Of a DNA stretch of 64,000 nucleotides, positions 53,279 through 64,000 are shown piece by piece. Origin of the DNA: Rhizobium sp. Q54. GTDB lineage: Bacteria > Pseudomonadota > Alphaproteobacteria > Rhizobiales > Xanthobacteraceae. The position numbers and the translations under genes were made by a program. How positions within the stretch are numbered: position 1 is the stretch's first letter; every line of letters starts with the position of its first letter. The stretch is taken from contig CAMAUC010000004.1 of the NCBI GenBank assembly GCA_945861265.1, positions 1-64,000 on the forward strand, read 5' to 3'. The notes beneath the pieces were generated by a model. The model ran no database searches. It worked only from the letters and a program-made list of their open reading frames with translations, and was not told the DNA's origin.

Positions 53279-53524
53279 CGAAGCTTCCCTTGCATGGTTT
53301 GTCGGCGCGCCGGGCATGGGACCCAATCTTGGGCCCGGCTCAAATCGCCTTGAATTTCGCCGGGACTATAACCGCCGCCCGCCCAATTGCAACGCTGCCA
53401 ATTCCGTCCCCAAGTCCCGGATCGGCCGCTCAATAGCGGCCATTTTCGGCCATTTCGGCCCTGCCCGGCTTGCAGCGCCAAGCCTCGCCCGCTAAGAGCA
53501 GCCAAGTTTTGAGAAAGCACCCCG

Positions 53525-54481
53525 ATGGCCCGACCGAAGTCCAAATCCGCCGCCAGACCGGCCGGTAAAACCACTGCAAAGGCGTCCCGCAAGGCGGCCG
53601 CGGCCAGCCTTGCCGCCGGCAATGCCGACGTCCTCGCGCGCATTGCCGACGCGCTGGAACGCCTCGCGCCGCGGCCGCGGGCCGCGCCGGACCTAACGAT
53701 TGCCGACGCCTATGTCTGGCATCCGGACGGTCATCTAGCGCCGGTGCCGCATGTCAACCGCGTCGGAATGTCGCTGCTCCAGGGCATCGATCGCGTGCGC
53801 GACATGCTGGTCGAAAACACCGAACGGTTCGCCAAGGGCCTGCCGGCCAACAATGCGCTGTTGTGGGGCGCTCGCGGCATGGGTAAGTCGTCACTGGTCA
53901 AGGCCTCGCACGCCGCGATCAACGCGACCTTCGCCCGCGCCAACAAGAGCGCACCGCTCAAGCTGGTCGAAATCCACCGCGAGGATATCGAGAGCTTGCC
54001 CGAGCTGATGGCGATCGCGCGCACCTCTTCGTTCCGATTTATTGTCTTCTGCGACGACCTGTCGTTCGACAATGACGACACCAGCTACAAGTCGCTCAAG
54101 GCCATGCTCGACGGCGGCGTCGAAGGCCGGCCGGAAAACGTGATCTTCTACGCCACCTCGAACCGCCGCCATCTGATGTCGCGCGACATGATCGAGAACG
54201 AGCGTTCGACCGGTATCAATCCCGGCGAAGCGGTCGAGGAGAAGGTGTCGCTGTCGGACCGCTTCGGCCTATGGCTCGGCTTTCACCGCTGCAGCCAGGA
54301 CGAGTTTCTGGCCATGGTCGAAGGCTACGTCGCCTATCACAAGATCAAGGTGTCGCCCGACGAGTTGCGGCGCGAGGCGCTGGAGTGGTCGACGACACGC
54401 GGCTCGCGCTCCGGCCGCGTTGCCTGGCAGTTCATTCAGGAATTAGCTGGCCGTCTCGGCGTGATGCTGAAAGACGATTGA
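53525..54481 (+). CDS. DUF815-type AAA ATPase
   Basis: LLQGIDRVRDMLVENTERFAKGLPANNALLWGARGMGKSSLVKA, FIVFCDDLSFD. Confidence 0.9.
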   Translation: MARPKSKSAARPAGKTTAKASRKAAAASLAAGNADVLARIADALERLAPRPRAAPDLTIADAYVWHPDGHLAPVPHVNRVGMSLLQGIDRVRDMLVENTERFAKGLPANNALLWGARGMGKSSLVKASHAAINATFARANKSAPLKLVEIHREDIESLPELMAIARTSSFRFIVFCDDLSFDNDDTSYKSLKAMLDGGVEGRPENVIFYATSNRRHLMSRDMIENERSTGINPGEAVEEKVSLSDRFGLWLGFHRCSQDEFLAMVEGYVAYHKIKVSPDELRREALEWSTTRGSRSGRVAWQFIQELAGRLGVMLKDD

Positions 54482-54506
54482 TCCCGCTTCGCCCAGCGCC
54501 GGGCGA

Positions 54507-55907
54507 TCAGCCGGCCGAGCCGCTGAGATACTTGGTCGGATCGACTGGGGTCGAGCCCTTGCGGATTTCAAAGTGCAATTGCGGCGACGTGACGTTGCCG
54601 GTCTGACCGGCATTGGCGATCACCTGCCCGCGCTTGATATTGTCGCCGCGCTTGACCAGCAGCTCCTTGGCATTTGCATAGGCCGACACAAAGCCATTGG
54701 CGTGGCGGATCAGCACCAGATTGCCGTAGCCCTTGAGTTCGTTGCCGGCATAGGCAACGACGCCGTCCTCGGCGGCCTTGATCGGCGTGCCTTCCGGCAC
54801 CGCGAGATTGATGCCGTCGTTCTGCCCGCCATTCGATTTCGGTCCGAAGCCGGCGATGACGCGGCCATGCACCGGCCAGCGGAAGGACGGCATGGCGCCG
54901 GCGGGTTCCGTGTTCGATGCGGCGGTCTCGGTGGCCGGAGCTTCCTGCGTTGCGACGCGCGCGGTCTGGGTCGGCGCAGTTGCCACGCGTTCGACCGGCA
55001 CGGTGCGCGGCTGCGCCAGTTGCGGCATCGGCTGGGCGGCGGGAGTCGATACGACCGGCGCGGCCATTGTCGGCGGCGTACGTGCCGCCGTCTGACGGCC
55101 GGCGGCCGGGATCGCGATACGGTCGCCGATATTCAGCTTGGCGTACGGCTCCAGATTGTTGGCGCGGGCAAGCGAGGTGAGCGTGATGTTGTGCTTGCGG
55201 GCAATGCGCAACAGGCTTTCGCCGGGACCGACAATGTGAACGTTGCCGCCGGCTGGCGCAGAAACCGGCGCAGGCGCAGCAACAGGCGTAGCGACGCGCG
55301 GCGCGACGGGCTGCGGCGCCGAAGTCGACGATACATAGCGCGGGATGACCAGGCGCTGGCCCGGCCTGATCGACGCGACGTTGGTAATGCCGTTGGTCTC
55401 AAGGATCGCCTGTGCCGGCACGCCATGCCGGCGCGCAATCATCTCGACGGTTTCGCCGTTGCCGACCGTCACCGGCGCGCCGCCGTCCCAGGTCCATGAA
55501 CCCGACTGCCGCGGCTGGGCCGGCTGGCTGACGACCGAACCGGTTACGTCCGAATTCTGCGGCGTTGTCTGAACGCTCGACTGCTGTCCCGGGCGATAGG
55601 CGCCGAGACCTTGCGCGCCGGTGGCATAACCGCCTGACCCCGAAGGAACAGTCGCGGGCGCGCTCGGCGTCGGCAAAGGCTGCGCGACAATGGTGCTGCG
55701 TTGAGCCGGACGCTGCGCGACCGAGCCGGTATATTCCGGACGCTGCTGCGGCTGCGCGCTCTGGCGATTGTTGGAAGCGTAGGGCGTGTCGAAGCGGCTG
55801 GAGTTGGAGCAACCGGCCAGCGCCAGGCCGATCAGCGCGAGAACGGCGACGCGCGGCCGAGCAAGCGAATGAATCGACACGGTGGGGCGTGACATTGGGT
55901 TACTCAC
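54507..55907 (-). CDS. LysM + M23 peptidoglycan DD-metallopeptidase family lipoprotein
   Basis: Lipobox LAGC; two LysM repeats; M23 GRVIAGFGPKSNGGQNDGINLAVPEGTPIKAAEDGVVAYAG, PQLHFEIRKGSTPVDP. Confidence 0.92.
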   Translation of the reverse strand: MSNPMSRPTVSIHSLARPRVAVLALIGLALAGCSNSSRFDTPYASNNRQSAQPQQRPEYTGSVAQRPAQRSTIVAQPLPTPSAPATVPSGSGGYATGAQGLGAYRPGQQSSVQTTPQNSDVTGSVVSQPAQPRQSGSWTWDGGAPVTVGNGETVEMIARRHGVPAQAILETNGITNVASIRPGQRLVIPRYVSSTSAPQPVAPRVATPVAAPAPVSAPAGGNVHIVGPGESLLRIARKHNITLTSLARANNLEPYAKLNIGDRIAIPAAGRQTAARTPPTMAAPVVSTPAAQPMPQLAQPRTVPVERVATAPTQTARVATQEAPATETAASNTEPAGAMPSFRWPVHGRVIAGFGPKSNGGQNDGINLAVPEGTPIKAAEDGVVAYAGNELKGYGNLVLIRHANGFVSAYANAKELLVKRGDNIKRGQVIANAGQTGNVTSPQLHFEIRKGSTPVDPTKYLSGSAG

Positions 55908-56084
55908 TCACACACACAAATATGTAGAATTGGAAATAGACCATTCACGAGTAAATAAGGTTTTAAGAATTGGCGCAGGACCGGCAACGTTTGCCGAGTC
56001 CGCCCAAAATGCCACACCCGGCGCGGCGCGGCGGCAACAGTGTCGGTATCCGGACGACGCAATCAGCAGAATTTAATTGGCCGG

Positions 56085-56843
56085 CTACAATTCCTGGGCC
56101 TGCCCCGGTAACAGTGGGACGAAACGAACAGAAATCAGCTCCTCGCGCTTCACCTCGACGCCGGCCGCCGTTATCGATTTGGTAAGCCTAATAATTCGTT
56201 GCGGTCCATTATGCGGACCGACCGGCAACAGCATGATGCCGTCATCGGCCAATTGATCGAGCAAAGCGTTTGGCACCTCCTCGGCCGCCGCCGTGACAAT
56301 GATGCGGTCGAACGGCGCCTTGCCCGGGCAGCCGGCAAAGCCGTCGCCGACCACAACCTCGACATTAATGTAGCCGAGCGCTGCCAGCCTTTCGCGCGCC
56401 TGCGCGGCCAGAGTGCGGTAGCGCTCGATACTGACCACCTCGCGCGCCAGGCGCGACAGCACGGCCGCCTGATAGCCCGACCCGGTGCCGATCTCGAGCA
56501 CGCGATGATGCGGCCGCAGCGCCAGCTGCTCGGTCATATAGGCGACCACGTAAGGCTGGCTGATGGTCTGGCCACAGGGTATCGGCAGCGCCTGATCCGC
56601 ATAGGCGGTTTCGATAAACCCCGGTTCGACGAAATCGGCGCGCGGCACCTCCTCCATCGCCCGCAGCACCGCCTGGTCGCCGATGCCGCGCCGGCGCAGC
56701 GTCAGCAGGAACTCCATACGGCCGATGTCGCGTCCGCCCTGCTCGCTCACGGTCAAACTCTCCTCGCCTCGAACTCTAGCACTTTTGACCCCCATTCGGA
56801 TAAGGTTGTCGGCGAAAACGGAACCCGATGGAACTTCTCGCAC
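56085..56843 (-). CDS. pcm: Protein-L-isoaspartate O-methyltransferase
   Basis: [55 protein letters not shown]. Confidence 0.95.
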   Translation of the reverse strand: MREVPSGSVFADNLIRMGVKSARVRGEESLTVSEQGGRDIGRMEFLLTLRRRGIGDQAVLRAMEEVPRADFVEPGFIETAYADQALPIPCGQTISQPYVVAYMTEQLALRPHHRVLEIGTGSGYQAAVLSRLAREVVSIERYRTLAAQARERLAALGYINVEVVVGDGFAGCPGKAPFDRIIVTAAAEEVPNALLDQLADDGIMLLPVGPHNGPQRIIRLTKSITAAGVEVKREELISVRFVPLLPGQAQEL

Positions 56844-56875
56844 GATACCGCGTTACGGTGCAGGGGACGATATTC

Positions 56876-57247
56876 ATGACCAAACCAACGCTAGCGCCGG
56901 CCCGCATTCTTGTGGTTGAGGACGAGTACCTCATTCGCATGCTGCTGGAGGACATGCTGGCCGATCTCGGCCACGTGGTCGCCGCCGCCGTCAGCACCAT
57001 TGCCGAGGCCAAAGAGCTGGCCGCGACCGCCGAATTCGACTGCGCCGTCCTCGACGTCAATCTCGATGGCGAGCAGATTTTTCCCGTGGCCGATATCCTG
57101 ATCAAGCGCGGCAAACCATTCGTATTCGTCACCGGCTATGGCGAAGGCAGTTTGCCGGAAGCCTATCGCGGCCGCCCGGCCCTGCAGAAGCCGTTCCAGG
57201 TTGAACGGCTGGAGCAGATGCTGGCCGGACTGCTGGCGACGGTTTGA
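56876..57247 (+). CDS. Single-domain response regulator
   Basis: ARILVVEDEYLIRMLLEDML, DCAVLDVNLDGE, PFVFVTGYGEGSLPEAYRGRPALQKPF. Confidence 0.9.
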   Translation: MTKPTLAPARILVVEDEYLIRMLLEDMLADLGHVVAAAVSTIAEAKELAATAEFDCAVLDVNLDGEQIFPVADILIKRGKPFVFVTGYGEGSLPEAYRGRPALQKPFQVERLEQMLAGLLATV

Positions 57248-57355
57248 TTTTGCTTGCCCCGGCCGAAGAGCCGGGGCCGTTCCAAACTCCATTTCCGGTA
57301 ACGGTCCCGGTTCAGCAGCGCACCACTTCGCGGCGCGCTGCGCCCGGGACAAGCG

Positions 57356-58119
57356 TCACCCCAACAACGCCGCCAGCTTTGTCATGAACGGCTCGTCGGT
57401 CAGATCGAGCCGCAGCGGCGTCACCGAAATCTTGTGCTCGTTGAGCGCGGCGAGATCGCTGCCCGGCCCCGCGCCCATATTGCCGCCGCCGCGCGAGAAA
57501 GCGATCCAGTAATAGGGATTGCCGCGGCCGTCGGCGCGCGGCTCAATGCGCAGCAATTCCTGATCGCGTTTGCCTTGCGTCGACACCGCGACGCCCTTGA
57601 CGTCGGCCGGCAGGCAATCGGGAAAATTGATGTTGACCAGCACGTCGCGCGGCATGCCTTCGGCAAGAATTTTCTCGATCAGGGCCGGCGCATGCGCGAT
57701 CGCGGTGTCCCAATGCGGCAGATGCTTCGTCGTGAACGCATAAGCCTGCGACAATGCGAAGGACGGCACGCCGAGCACCGTGCCTTCGAGCGCGGCGGCC
57801 ACCGTGCCGGAATAGATCACGTCCTCGGCGGCGTTGCGGCCGCGATTGACGCCGGAGATGACGAGATCCGGCGCATCCTTCATGATGTGGCGAATGCCCA
57901 TGATGACGCAGTCGGTCGGCGTGCCCTTGACGGCGAAGCGGCGCTCGTCGACTTCGCGCAGGCGCAACGGATCGTTCAACGACAATGAATGCGACACGCC
58001 GGACTGATCGGTCTCGGGTGCTACGATCCACACGTCGTCCGATATCGCGCGGGCAATCTGCTCGCAGGCACTCAGGCCCGGCGCGTGGATGCCGTCGTCA
58101 TTGGTGATGAGGATGCGCA

Positions 58120-58120
<1 letters not shown>
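57356..58120 (-). CDS. surE: 5'/3'-nucleotidase SurE
   Basis: MRILITNDDGIHAPGL, PETDQSGVSHSLSL, SGVNRGRNAAEDVIYSGTVAAALEG. Confidence 0.96.
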
Positions 58121-59562
<1,442 letters not shown>

Positions 59563-59643
59563 CTAGTCGGATTTTCGGGCTTAGCCAACGCTTCGCCGCC
59601 CGTATTATTGAAAGGCCCCGGGCAGGCCGCCTTCCTTATCCTA

Positions 59644-60036
59644 CCCTCGGCAAATACCGAGGGGATGGAGCGCCGAAAGGCGCAACATCTTGGTCCACGC
59701 CTTGCGTCCCGCCTATGCCCTTGCGGGCTTCGGCGGACAAGGCATGAGCACCCGTGGCGACGGGTGCGCGCCTCCCGGCGCTCCATCGCGGCGTCTTCCG
59801 GCAGCCGGGCCGCGCTTCTGGCGGCTATTGGCCTCACCGAGAACGGCCGAGGCGCGGTCCTTTTGGGCCCCACACCTCTTTAGTCCCGGCAAAGCCAAGG
59901 GCTTCGCACCATCAGCCAGCTCCTGGCGGGAGGTCCTAGTGCCTCCGAGCGGAGCCCCGGCACCGCCCGAGCGCAGTGAGTGCGTTACTCACCGCCCGCG
60001 GGCGCCGCATCCTGCTCCACCATCCTGACGCCTCAT
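59644..60036 (-). ncRNA. Candidate structured RNA element, copy B
   Basis: Inverted second copy of 35041..35411; 20-bp helix 59787-59768/59683-59664; terminal hairpin CCCTCGG-tatttg-CCGAGGG 59663-59644; conserved linkers CACTAGGA, CCCAAAAGG, GAGGCCAATAGCCGCC. Confidence 0.65.
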
Positions 60037-60069
60037 GACAGCGCCCCTCGATTGAGCAGGACGAGGGAA

Positions 60070-60099
60070 TTTAAGCATAGGATTAATAGCTGGTCAAGC
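60070..60099 (-). promoter_or_regulatory. Promoter-like sequence upstream of copy B
   Basis: On - strand: CTTGAC-N17-CTTAAA (CTTGACCAGCTATTAATCCTATGCTTAAA). Confidence 0.5.
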
Positions 60100-60112
60100 G
60101 GGTTTTTCCCCG

Positions 60113-60205
60113 CCTCATCCTGAGGAGCGCCGAAGGCCCGTCTCGAAGGATGGGGCGGCCTCTTCCTTCGAGACGCCGCGCTGCTCGCGGCTCCTCAGGA
60201 TGAGG
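60113..60205. repeat. Long imperfect palindromic intergenic repeat
   Basis: CCTCATCCTGAGGAGC...CGTCTCGAAGGA...TCCTTCGAGACG...GCTCCTCAGGATGAGG. Confidence 0.85.
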
Positions 60206-60217
60206 CCGAGAGAGCGC

Positions 60218-61051
60218 CTACTCCGCCGGCTTGGCCGGTTCGCCGACATCCGCCGCCGCTTTCGCGTCGGCCTCGGCCTTGGCGTCGGCATCCTTCTTCG
60301 CGCGCTTCTCGACGACGCCGACCGAAAGGATCGAGCCCTCGTAGAGAATGAGCAGCGGGATCGCCAGCGACATCTGGCTGATGACGTCGGGCGGCGTCAG
60401 CACCGCCGCGACGACGAAGGCGGCGACGATGAAGTAGCGGCGCTTTTCCTTCAGTTGCTGCGCGGTAATGACGCCGATGCGGCCGAGCAGCGTGAGAATG
60501 ACCGGCAACTGGAAAGCGACGCCGAAAGCGAGCACGAGCGTCATCATCAGCGACAGATATTCGCCGACCTTGGGCAGAAGCGCGATCGAGGCTTCGCCCT
60601 CGACGCCGGTCTGCTGCATGCCGAGCGAAAAGCGGATCAGCATCGGCAGCACCATGAAATAGACCACCGTGCCGCCGAGCGCGAAGAAGAACGGCGTCGC
60701 CACCAGATAAGGCAGGAAGGCCTTGCGCTCGTGCCGGTAAAGACCCGGCGCGACGAACATGTAAATCTGCGCGGCGATCACCGGGAACGCCAGAAATGCC
60801 GCGCCGAACATGGCGAGCTTCAACTGCGTCATGAAATATTCGAGCAGCGCGGTGTAGATGAATTTCGAATTCTCCGCGCCGGCGACCCAGACGAAGGGCC
60901 AGACGAGGATGTTGTAGATCTGCTTGGCGAAGGCAAAGCAGATCGCGAACATCACGCCGAAGGCGATCAAAGCCTTGATGAGCCGCGAGCGCAGCTCGAT
61001 CAGATGCTCCATCAGCGGCGCCTTGCTGGCCTCGATGTCGTCGTGGCTCAC
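60218..61051 (-). CDS. tatC: Sec-independent translocase subunit TatC
   Basis: [22 protein letters not shown], six TM segments. Confidence 0.96.
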   Translation of the reverse strand: MSHDDIEASKAPLMEHLIELRSRLIKALIAFGVMFAICFAFAKQIYNILVWPFVWVAGAENSKFIYTALLEYFMTQLKLAMFGAAFLAFPVIAAQIYMFVAPGLYRHERKAFLPYLVATPFFFALGGTVVYFMVLPMLIRFSLGMQQTGVEGEASIALLPKVGEYLSLMMTLVLAFGVAFQLPVILTLLGRIGVITAQQLKEKRRYFIVAAFVVAAVLTPPDVISQMSLAIPLLILYEGSILSVGVVEKRAKKDADAKAEADAKAAADVGEPAKPAE

Positions 61052-61590
61052 GCTTTTACCCCTTGGCCGCCGGCCGGTTTGTCGGCCGCACTATCAGCCG
61101 GTTTGTCCGGCGCCGGCGTAGCGACGGCGAAATCTTTTTCAGTCAAAGCCGACGGCATCTCGGGCAGCGGGATATCGATCGGCGGCAGGACACTGCCGGG
61201 CAATTTGGCCCCGTCGGTCGCCCCGCCTGTGGGCGCCGGCAGCGGCGCCGGATCGTCGGGGTTGAAATCGGCCGCCGTGCTGGTCGGCTGGCCGGCATCC
61301 GCCATCGGGTCCGGCAGCGTGAAAGTCTTCTCGATGTCGTTCTTGGTCTCGGTCAGCGGATCGTACTTGGTGACGTCGCTGACCATGTCCTCGGCCTGCT
61401 TCTTCAGGTCGGCGATGTCGGCTTCGCGCAACGCTTCCTGGAACTGGCCCTGGAATTCGTTGGCCATGCGCCGCACCTTGGCCAGCGCCTGGCCGACCGT
61501 GCGCAGCACGCCGGGCAATTCCTTCGGGCCGATGGCGATCAGCGCGACGATGCCGATGAGGAGAATCTCGCCCCAACCTAAATTGAACAT
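61048..61590 (-). CDS. tatB: Sec-independent translocase subunit TatB
   Basis: [50 protein letters not shown]. Confidence 0.95.
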   Translation of the reverse strand: MFNLGWGEILLIGIVALIAIGPKELPGVLRTVGQALAKVRRMANEFQGQFQEALREADIADLKKQAEDMVSDVTKYDPLTETKNDIEKTFTLPDPMADAGQPTSTAADFNPDDPAPLPAPTGGATDGAKLPGSVLPPIDIPLPEMPSALTEKDFAVATPAPDKPADSAADKPAGGQGVKA

Positions 61591-61725
61591 GGGTCAATCA
61601 ACTCCAGGCGCATGATCCCGAAAAGCGGCGGCCGGTTTTCGGGCGGAAGCGCGATCAAAAACCGACGCCGCGCGCGCAATGCCGGAGCCGGGTATCCGCG
61701 ACGCCGGCTGCGAAACGGCGCGGCG

Positions 61726-61965
61726 TCAGGAATGCGCGCGCTCGGTCTCGGCCTTCGCCGCGGTGCTGGCCGGCGGATTTTCGATGGTCTTGACCGGCTC
61801 GGGCTTGGCTTCGGCGGTCTTGTCGTCTTCCGACATGCCCTTCTTGAAGGCCTTGATGCCCTGCGCGAAGTCACCCATCAGGCCGGAAATCTTGCCGCGG
61901 CCGCCGAACAGCAGCATCACCACGACGATAACGATCAGCCAGTGCCAGATACTAAAGGAACCCAT
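61726..61965 (-). CDS. tatA: Sec-independent translocase subunit TatA
   Basis: [44 protein letters not shown]. Confidence 0.95.
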   Translation of the reverse strand: MGSFSIWHWLIVIVVVMLLFGGRGKISGLMGDFAQGIKAFKKGMSEDDKTAEAKPEPVKTIENPPASTAAKAETERAHS

Positions 61966-62107
61966 AACCTGTCCTCCGCGGCGACGGGCATATGCCCCAG
62001 ACCCGTCCCGCTCGATGATTTGGCCTAGAAACTAGGCCGAGGACGCGGCAAAAACAAGGACTTAACCGGCGGGCGTACGGGGCGTGATGACGCGGTTAAT
62101 CTCTCCC

Positions 62108-62211
62108 GTCACCCTGAGGTGCGAGGCCTTTAGGCCGAGCCTCGAAGGGCGACGAGCCACAGGGGCCGGCCATCCTTCGAGGCCCGGCTTCGCCGGGCAC
62201 CTCAGGATGAC
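62108..62211. repeat. Long imperfect palindromic intergenic repeat (same family as 60113..60205)
   Basis: GTCACCCTGAGGTGC...GCCTCGAAGGG...CCTTCGAGGC...GCACCTCAGGATGAC. Confidence 0.85.
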
Positions 62212-62217
62212 GGATAA

Positions 62218-63042
62218 CTACTTCTCGCCCTCGCCCTCGGTCTTTTCGGCCGCGGCCTGCGGCGGCTCGAGATCGAGCTCTGGCGCCGGCGCAAGACCGA
62301 GGTCGAGATCGCCCGGCTCGAGCGGATCCTCGTCGTCGCGCAACGCGGCATCATCCGACGGCATCGGCACATGGAAACCGGATGGCATGTTGCCTTCGAG
62401 AAGCCCGGCGCCTTTGAGTTCGTCGAGGCCCGGCAGATCGGCGACTTCCTCAAGTCCAAAATGCGACAGGAACGCTTCGTTGGTGCCGTAGGTGATCGGC
62501 CGGCCCGGTGACTTGCGCCGCCCGCGCGGCCTGATCCAGCCGGTCTTGAGCAGCACGTCGAGCGTGCCGGCGGCGGTGGCGACGCCGCGGATTTCCTCGA
62601 TCTCGGCGCGCGTCACCGGCTGGTGATAGGCGACGATGGCGAGCGTCTCGATCGCCGCGCGCGACAGCTTGCGCGTCTCGGTGACTTCCTTGGTCAACAG
62701 CCAGGACAGATCGTCGGCGGTGCGGAAGGTCCACTTGCGGCCGACCTTCACCAGATTGACGCCGCGCGTCGCATATTCGGCCTTCAGCCGCGCCAGCGCG
62801 TCCTTGATGTCGATGCCGTCCGGCAGCGCGCGCAGCATGGCGGCCTCGTCGAGCGGCTCGCCGGCGGCAAACAGCAAGGCCTCGAGCAGACGCAGTTCGT
62901 CGGCGCGCGGCGCGGGTTCGTGCGCGCTTTCCTCGGACACCTCGACGAACTCGACGGTCTCGATCACTTCGATGGTCTGTTCGGGCGATGCCGGCGCGTC
63001 GTCATTGTGCACGATCACGAGCTTCTTGGCCGCGGCTGACAT
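62218..63042 (-). CDS. scpB: Segregation and condensation protein B
   Basis: RLLEALLFAAGEPLDEAAMLRALPDG, ETRKLSRAAIETLAIVAYHQPVTRAEIEEIRGV; ATG at 63042. Confidence 0.95.
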   Translation of the reverse strand: MSAAAKKLVIVHNDDAPASPEQTIEVIETVEFVEVSEESAHEPAPRADELRLLEALLFAAGEPLDEAAMLRALPDGIDIKDALARLKAEYATRGVNLVKVGRKWTFRTADDLSWLLTKEVTETRKLSRAAIETLAIVAYHQPVTRAEIEEIRGVATAAGTLDVLLKTGWIRPRGRRKSPGRPITYGTNEAFLSHFGLEEVADLPGLDELKGAGLLEGNMPSGFHVPMPSDDAALRDDEDPLEPGDLDLGLAPAPELDLEPPQAAAEKTEGEGEK

Positions 63043-63055
63043 TGACTCGGTCTCC

Positions 63056-63892
63056 TTATGCGTTTTCTTGCGCGTCATGCGACGTGTGACCGCCGGCCCC
63101 GCCGACACGCTTGCGCATGTAGATCGGCGAGAACGACTCCTTCTGATGAATTTCGGCGTGACCCTCGCGCACCAGCTCCAGCGCGGAGGCAAACGACGAA
63201 GCGAATACGGTCGCCGTCATCGACGGCTCGACCACGTAAGTGATGAGGAATGAGTCGATGCGCGACCAGTCGGTCGACTGGCCGATCAGGCGCTCCAGCG
63301 TGGCGCGCGCCTCGGCCAGGGACCAGACGGTGCGCTTCTTGAAGCGCACGCGGGAGAGCACGGTGCGCTGGCGCTGCGAGGCATAGGCCGACAAGAGGTC
63401 GTACAGTGTCGCTGTCCATTCCGGCTTCTTGATCTCGGCGATCGGCTCCGGCAGTCCGCGCTCGAACACGTCGCGGCCGAGCTGCGGCCGGTCCATCATC
63501 TTGGTGGCGAATTCGCGGATCGCCTCGAGACGGCGCAGGCGACTGGCCAGAGCCAGCGCCATGTCCTCGGCGGACGGCCCCTCGCCGGGCGCCGCTTCCG
63601 GCAACATCAGGCGCGACTTGAGATAAGCGAGCCAGGCCGCCATCACCAGATAGTCGGCGGCCAGTTCAAGGCGCACCTTGCGCGCCGCTTCGATGAAGAC
63701 GAGATACTGGTCGGCCAAGGCCAAAATCGAAATCTTGTGCAGGTCGACCTTCTGCTGGCGCGCGAGCGTCAGCAAGAGATCGAGCGGGCCCTCGAAGCCT
63801 TCGACATCGACGATCATCGCCGGCTCGCTGTCGGCGCGATCGGCCTCGAGCGGGATGGTTGTCTGCGCGGTACTGAATTCTTCAGGCGTCAT
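63056..63892 (-). CDS. scpA: Segregation and condensation protein A
   Basis: VEGFEGPLDLLLTLARQQKVDLHKISILALADQYL, LAADYLVMAAWLAYLKSRLMLP. Confidence 0.95.
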   Translation of the reverse strand: MTPEEFSTAQTTIPLEADRADSEPAMIVDVEGFEGPLDLLLTLARQQKVDLHKISILALADQYLVFIEAARKVRLELAADYLVMAAWLAYLKSRLMLPEAAPGEGPSAEDMALALASRLRRLEAIREFATKMMDRPQLGRDVFERGLPEPIAEIKKPEWTATLYDLLSAYASQRQRTVLSRVRFKKRTVWSLAEARATLERLIGQSTDWSRIDSFLITYVVEPSMTATVFASSFASALELVREGHAEIHQKESFSPIYMRKRVGGAGGHTSHDAQENA

Positions 63893-63897
63893 GACGT

Positions 63898-64000
63898 TCA
63901 GGCCACCATCTCGTTGAAAATCCGGCGCGCCGCCGCGACATCGAACTCCGCGCGGGCGTGACGCGCTGCCAATGCGGCCTCGGCGCGTTGTGCCGCCGCA
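63898..64000 (-). CDS. C-terminal end of an upstream CDS (possibly nagZ by gene order only)
   Basis: Open frame ...AAAQRAEAALAARHARAEFDVAAARRIFNEMVA* running off the window; identity inferred from synteny. Confidence 0.5.
   Translation of the reverse strand, partial: AAAQRAEAALAARHARAEFDVAAARRIFNEMVA

Noticed and set aside
59690-60028. ORFs of 61-112 aa overlapping structured element copy B
   Set aside because: Same reason; no shared protein frame with copy A was evident
60113-60205. Palindromic repeats as a CRISPR array
   Set aside because: Single dispersed imperfect palindromes, no regularly spaced direct repeats and no cas genes

Overview
64-kb stretch of a high-GC alphaproteobacterial (Rhizobiales-like) chromosome, mostly core genes. 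Main blocks: tRNA-Asp/hupB/pepT; a decayed patch next to tRNA-Val; lon-clpX-clpP-tig; a Tat-type multicopper oxidase; a nitrogen-assimilation locus (glnB-glnA, glutaminase, DUF2735, glnII) with two sigma54-type promoters; an rRNA-modification trio; rplM-rpsI; metY; heme A synthase; secDF-yajC; surE-serS; tatABC; scpAB. The most interesting signal is a GC-rich structured element of about 370-400 nt present twice, in opposite orientation (35.04-35.41 kb on +, 59.64-60.04 kb on -). Most ORFs called inside it are spurious. Aligning the copies by hand shows conserved linkers plus several stems whose sequences differ but whose pairing is kept by compensatory changes, including a 20-21 bp long-range helix. 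Both copies share the order palindromic repeat, CTTGAC promoter-like sequence, element, downstream ORF. This is what a structured non-coding RNA family would look like. Other points of note: a 41% GC in-frame segment inside serS, an in-frame TGA at a probable Trp position in a porin-like gene, a frameshifted hydratase, a transposase N-terminal remnant and an orphan terminator. No CRISPR array, rRNA operon, intact transposon or defence system was seen. Everything was read by eye; no searches were run.
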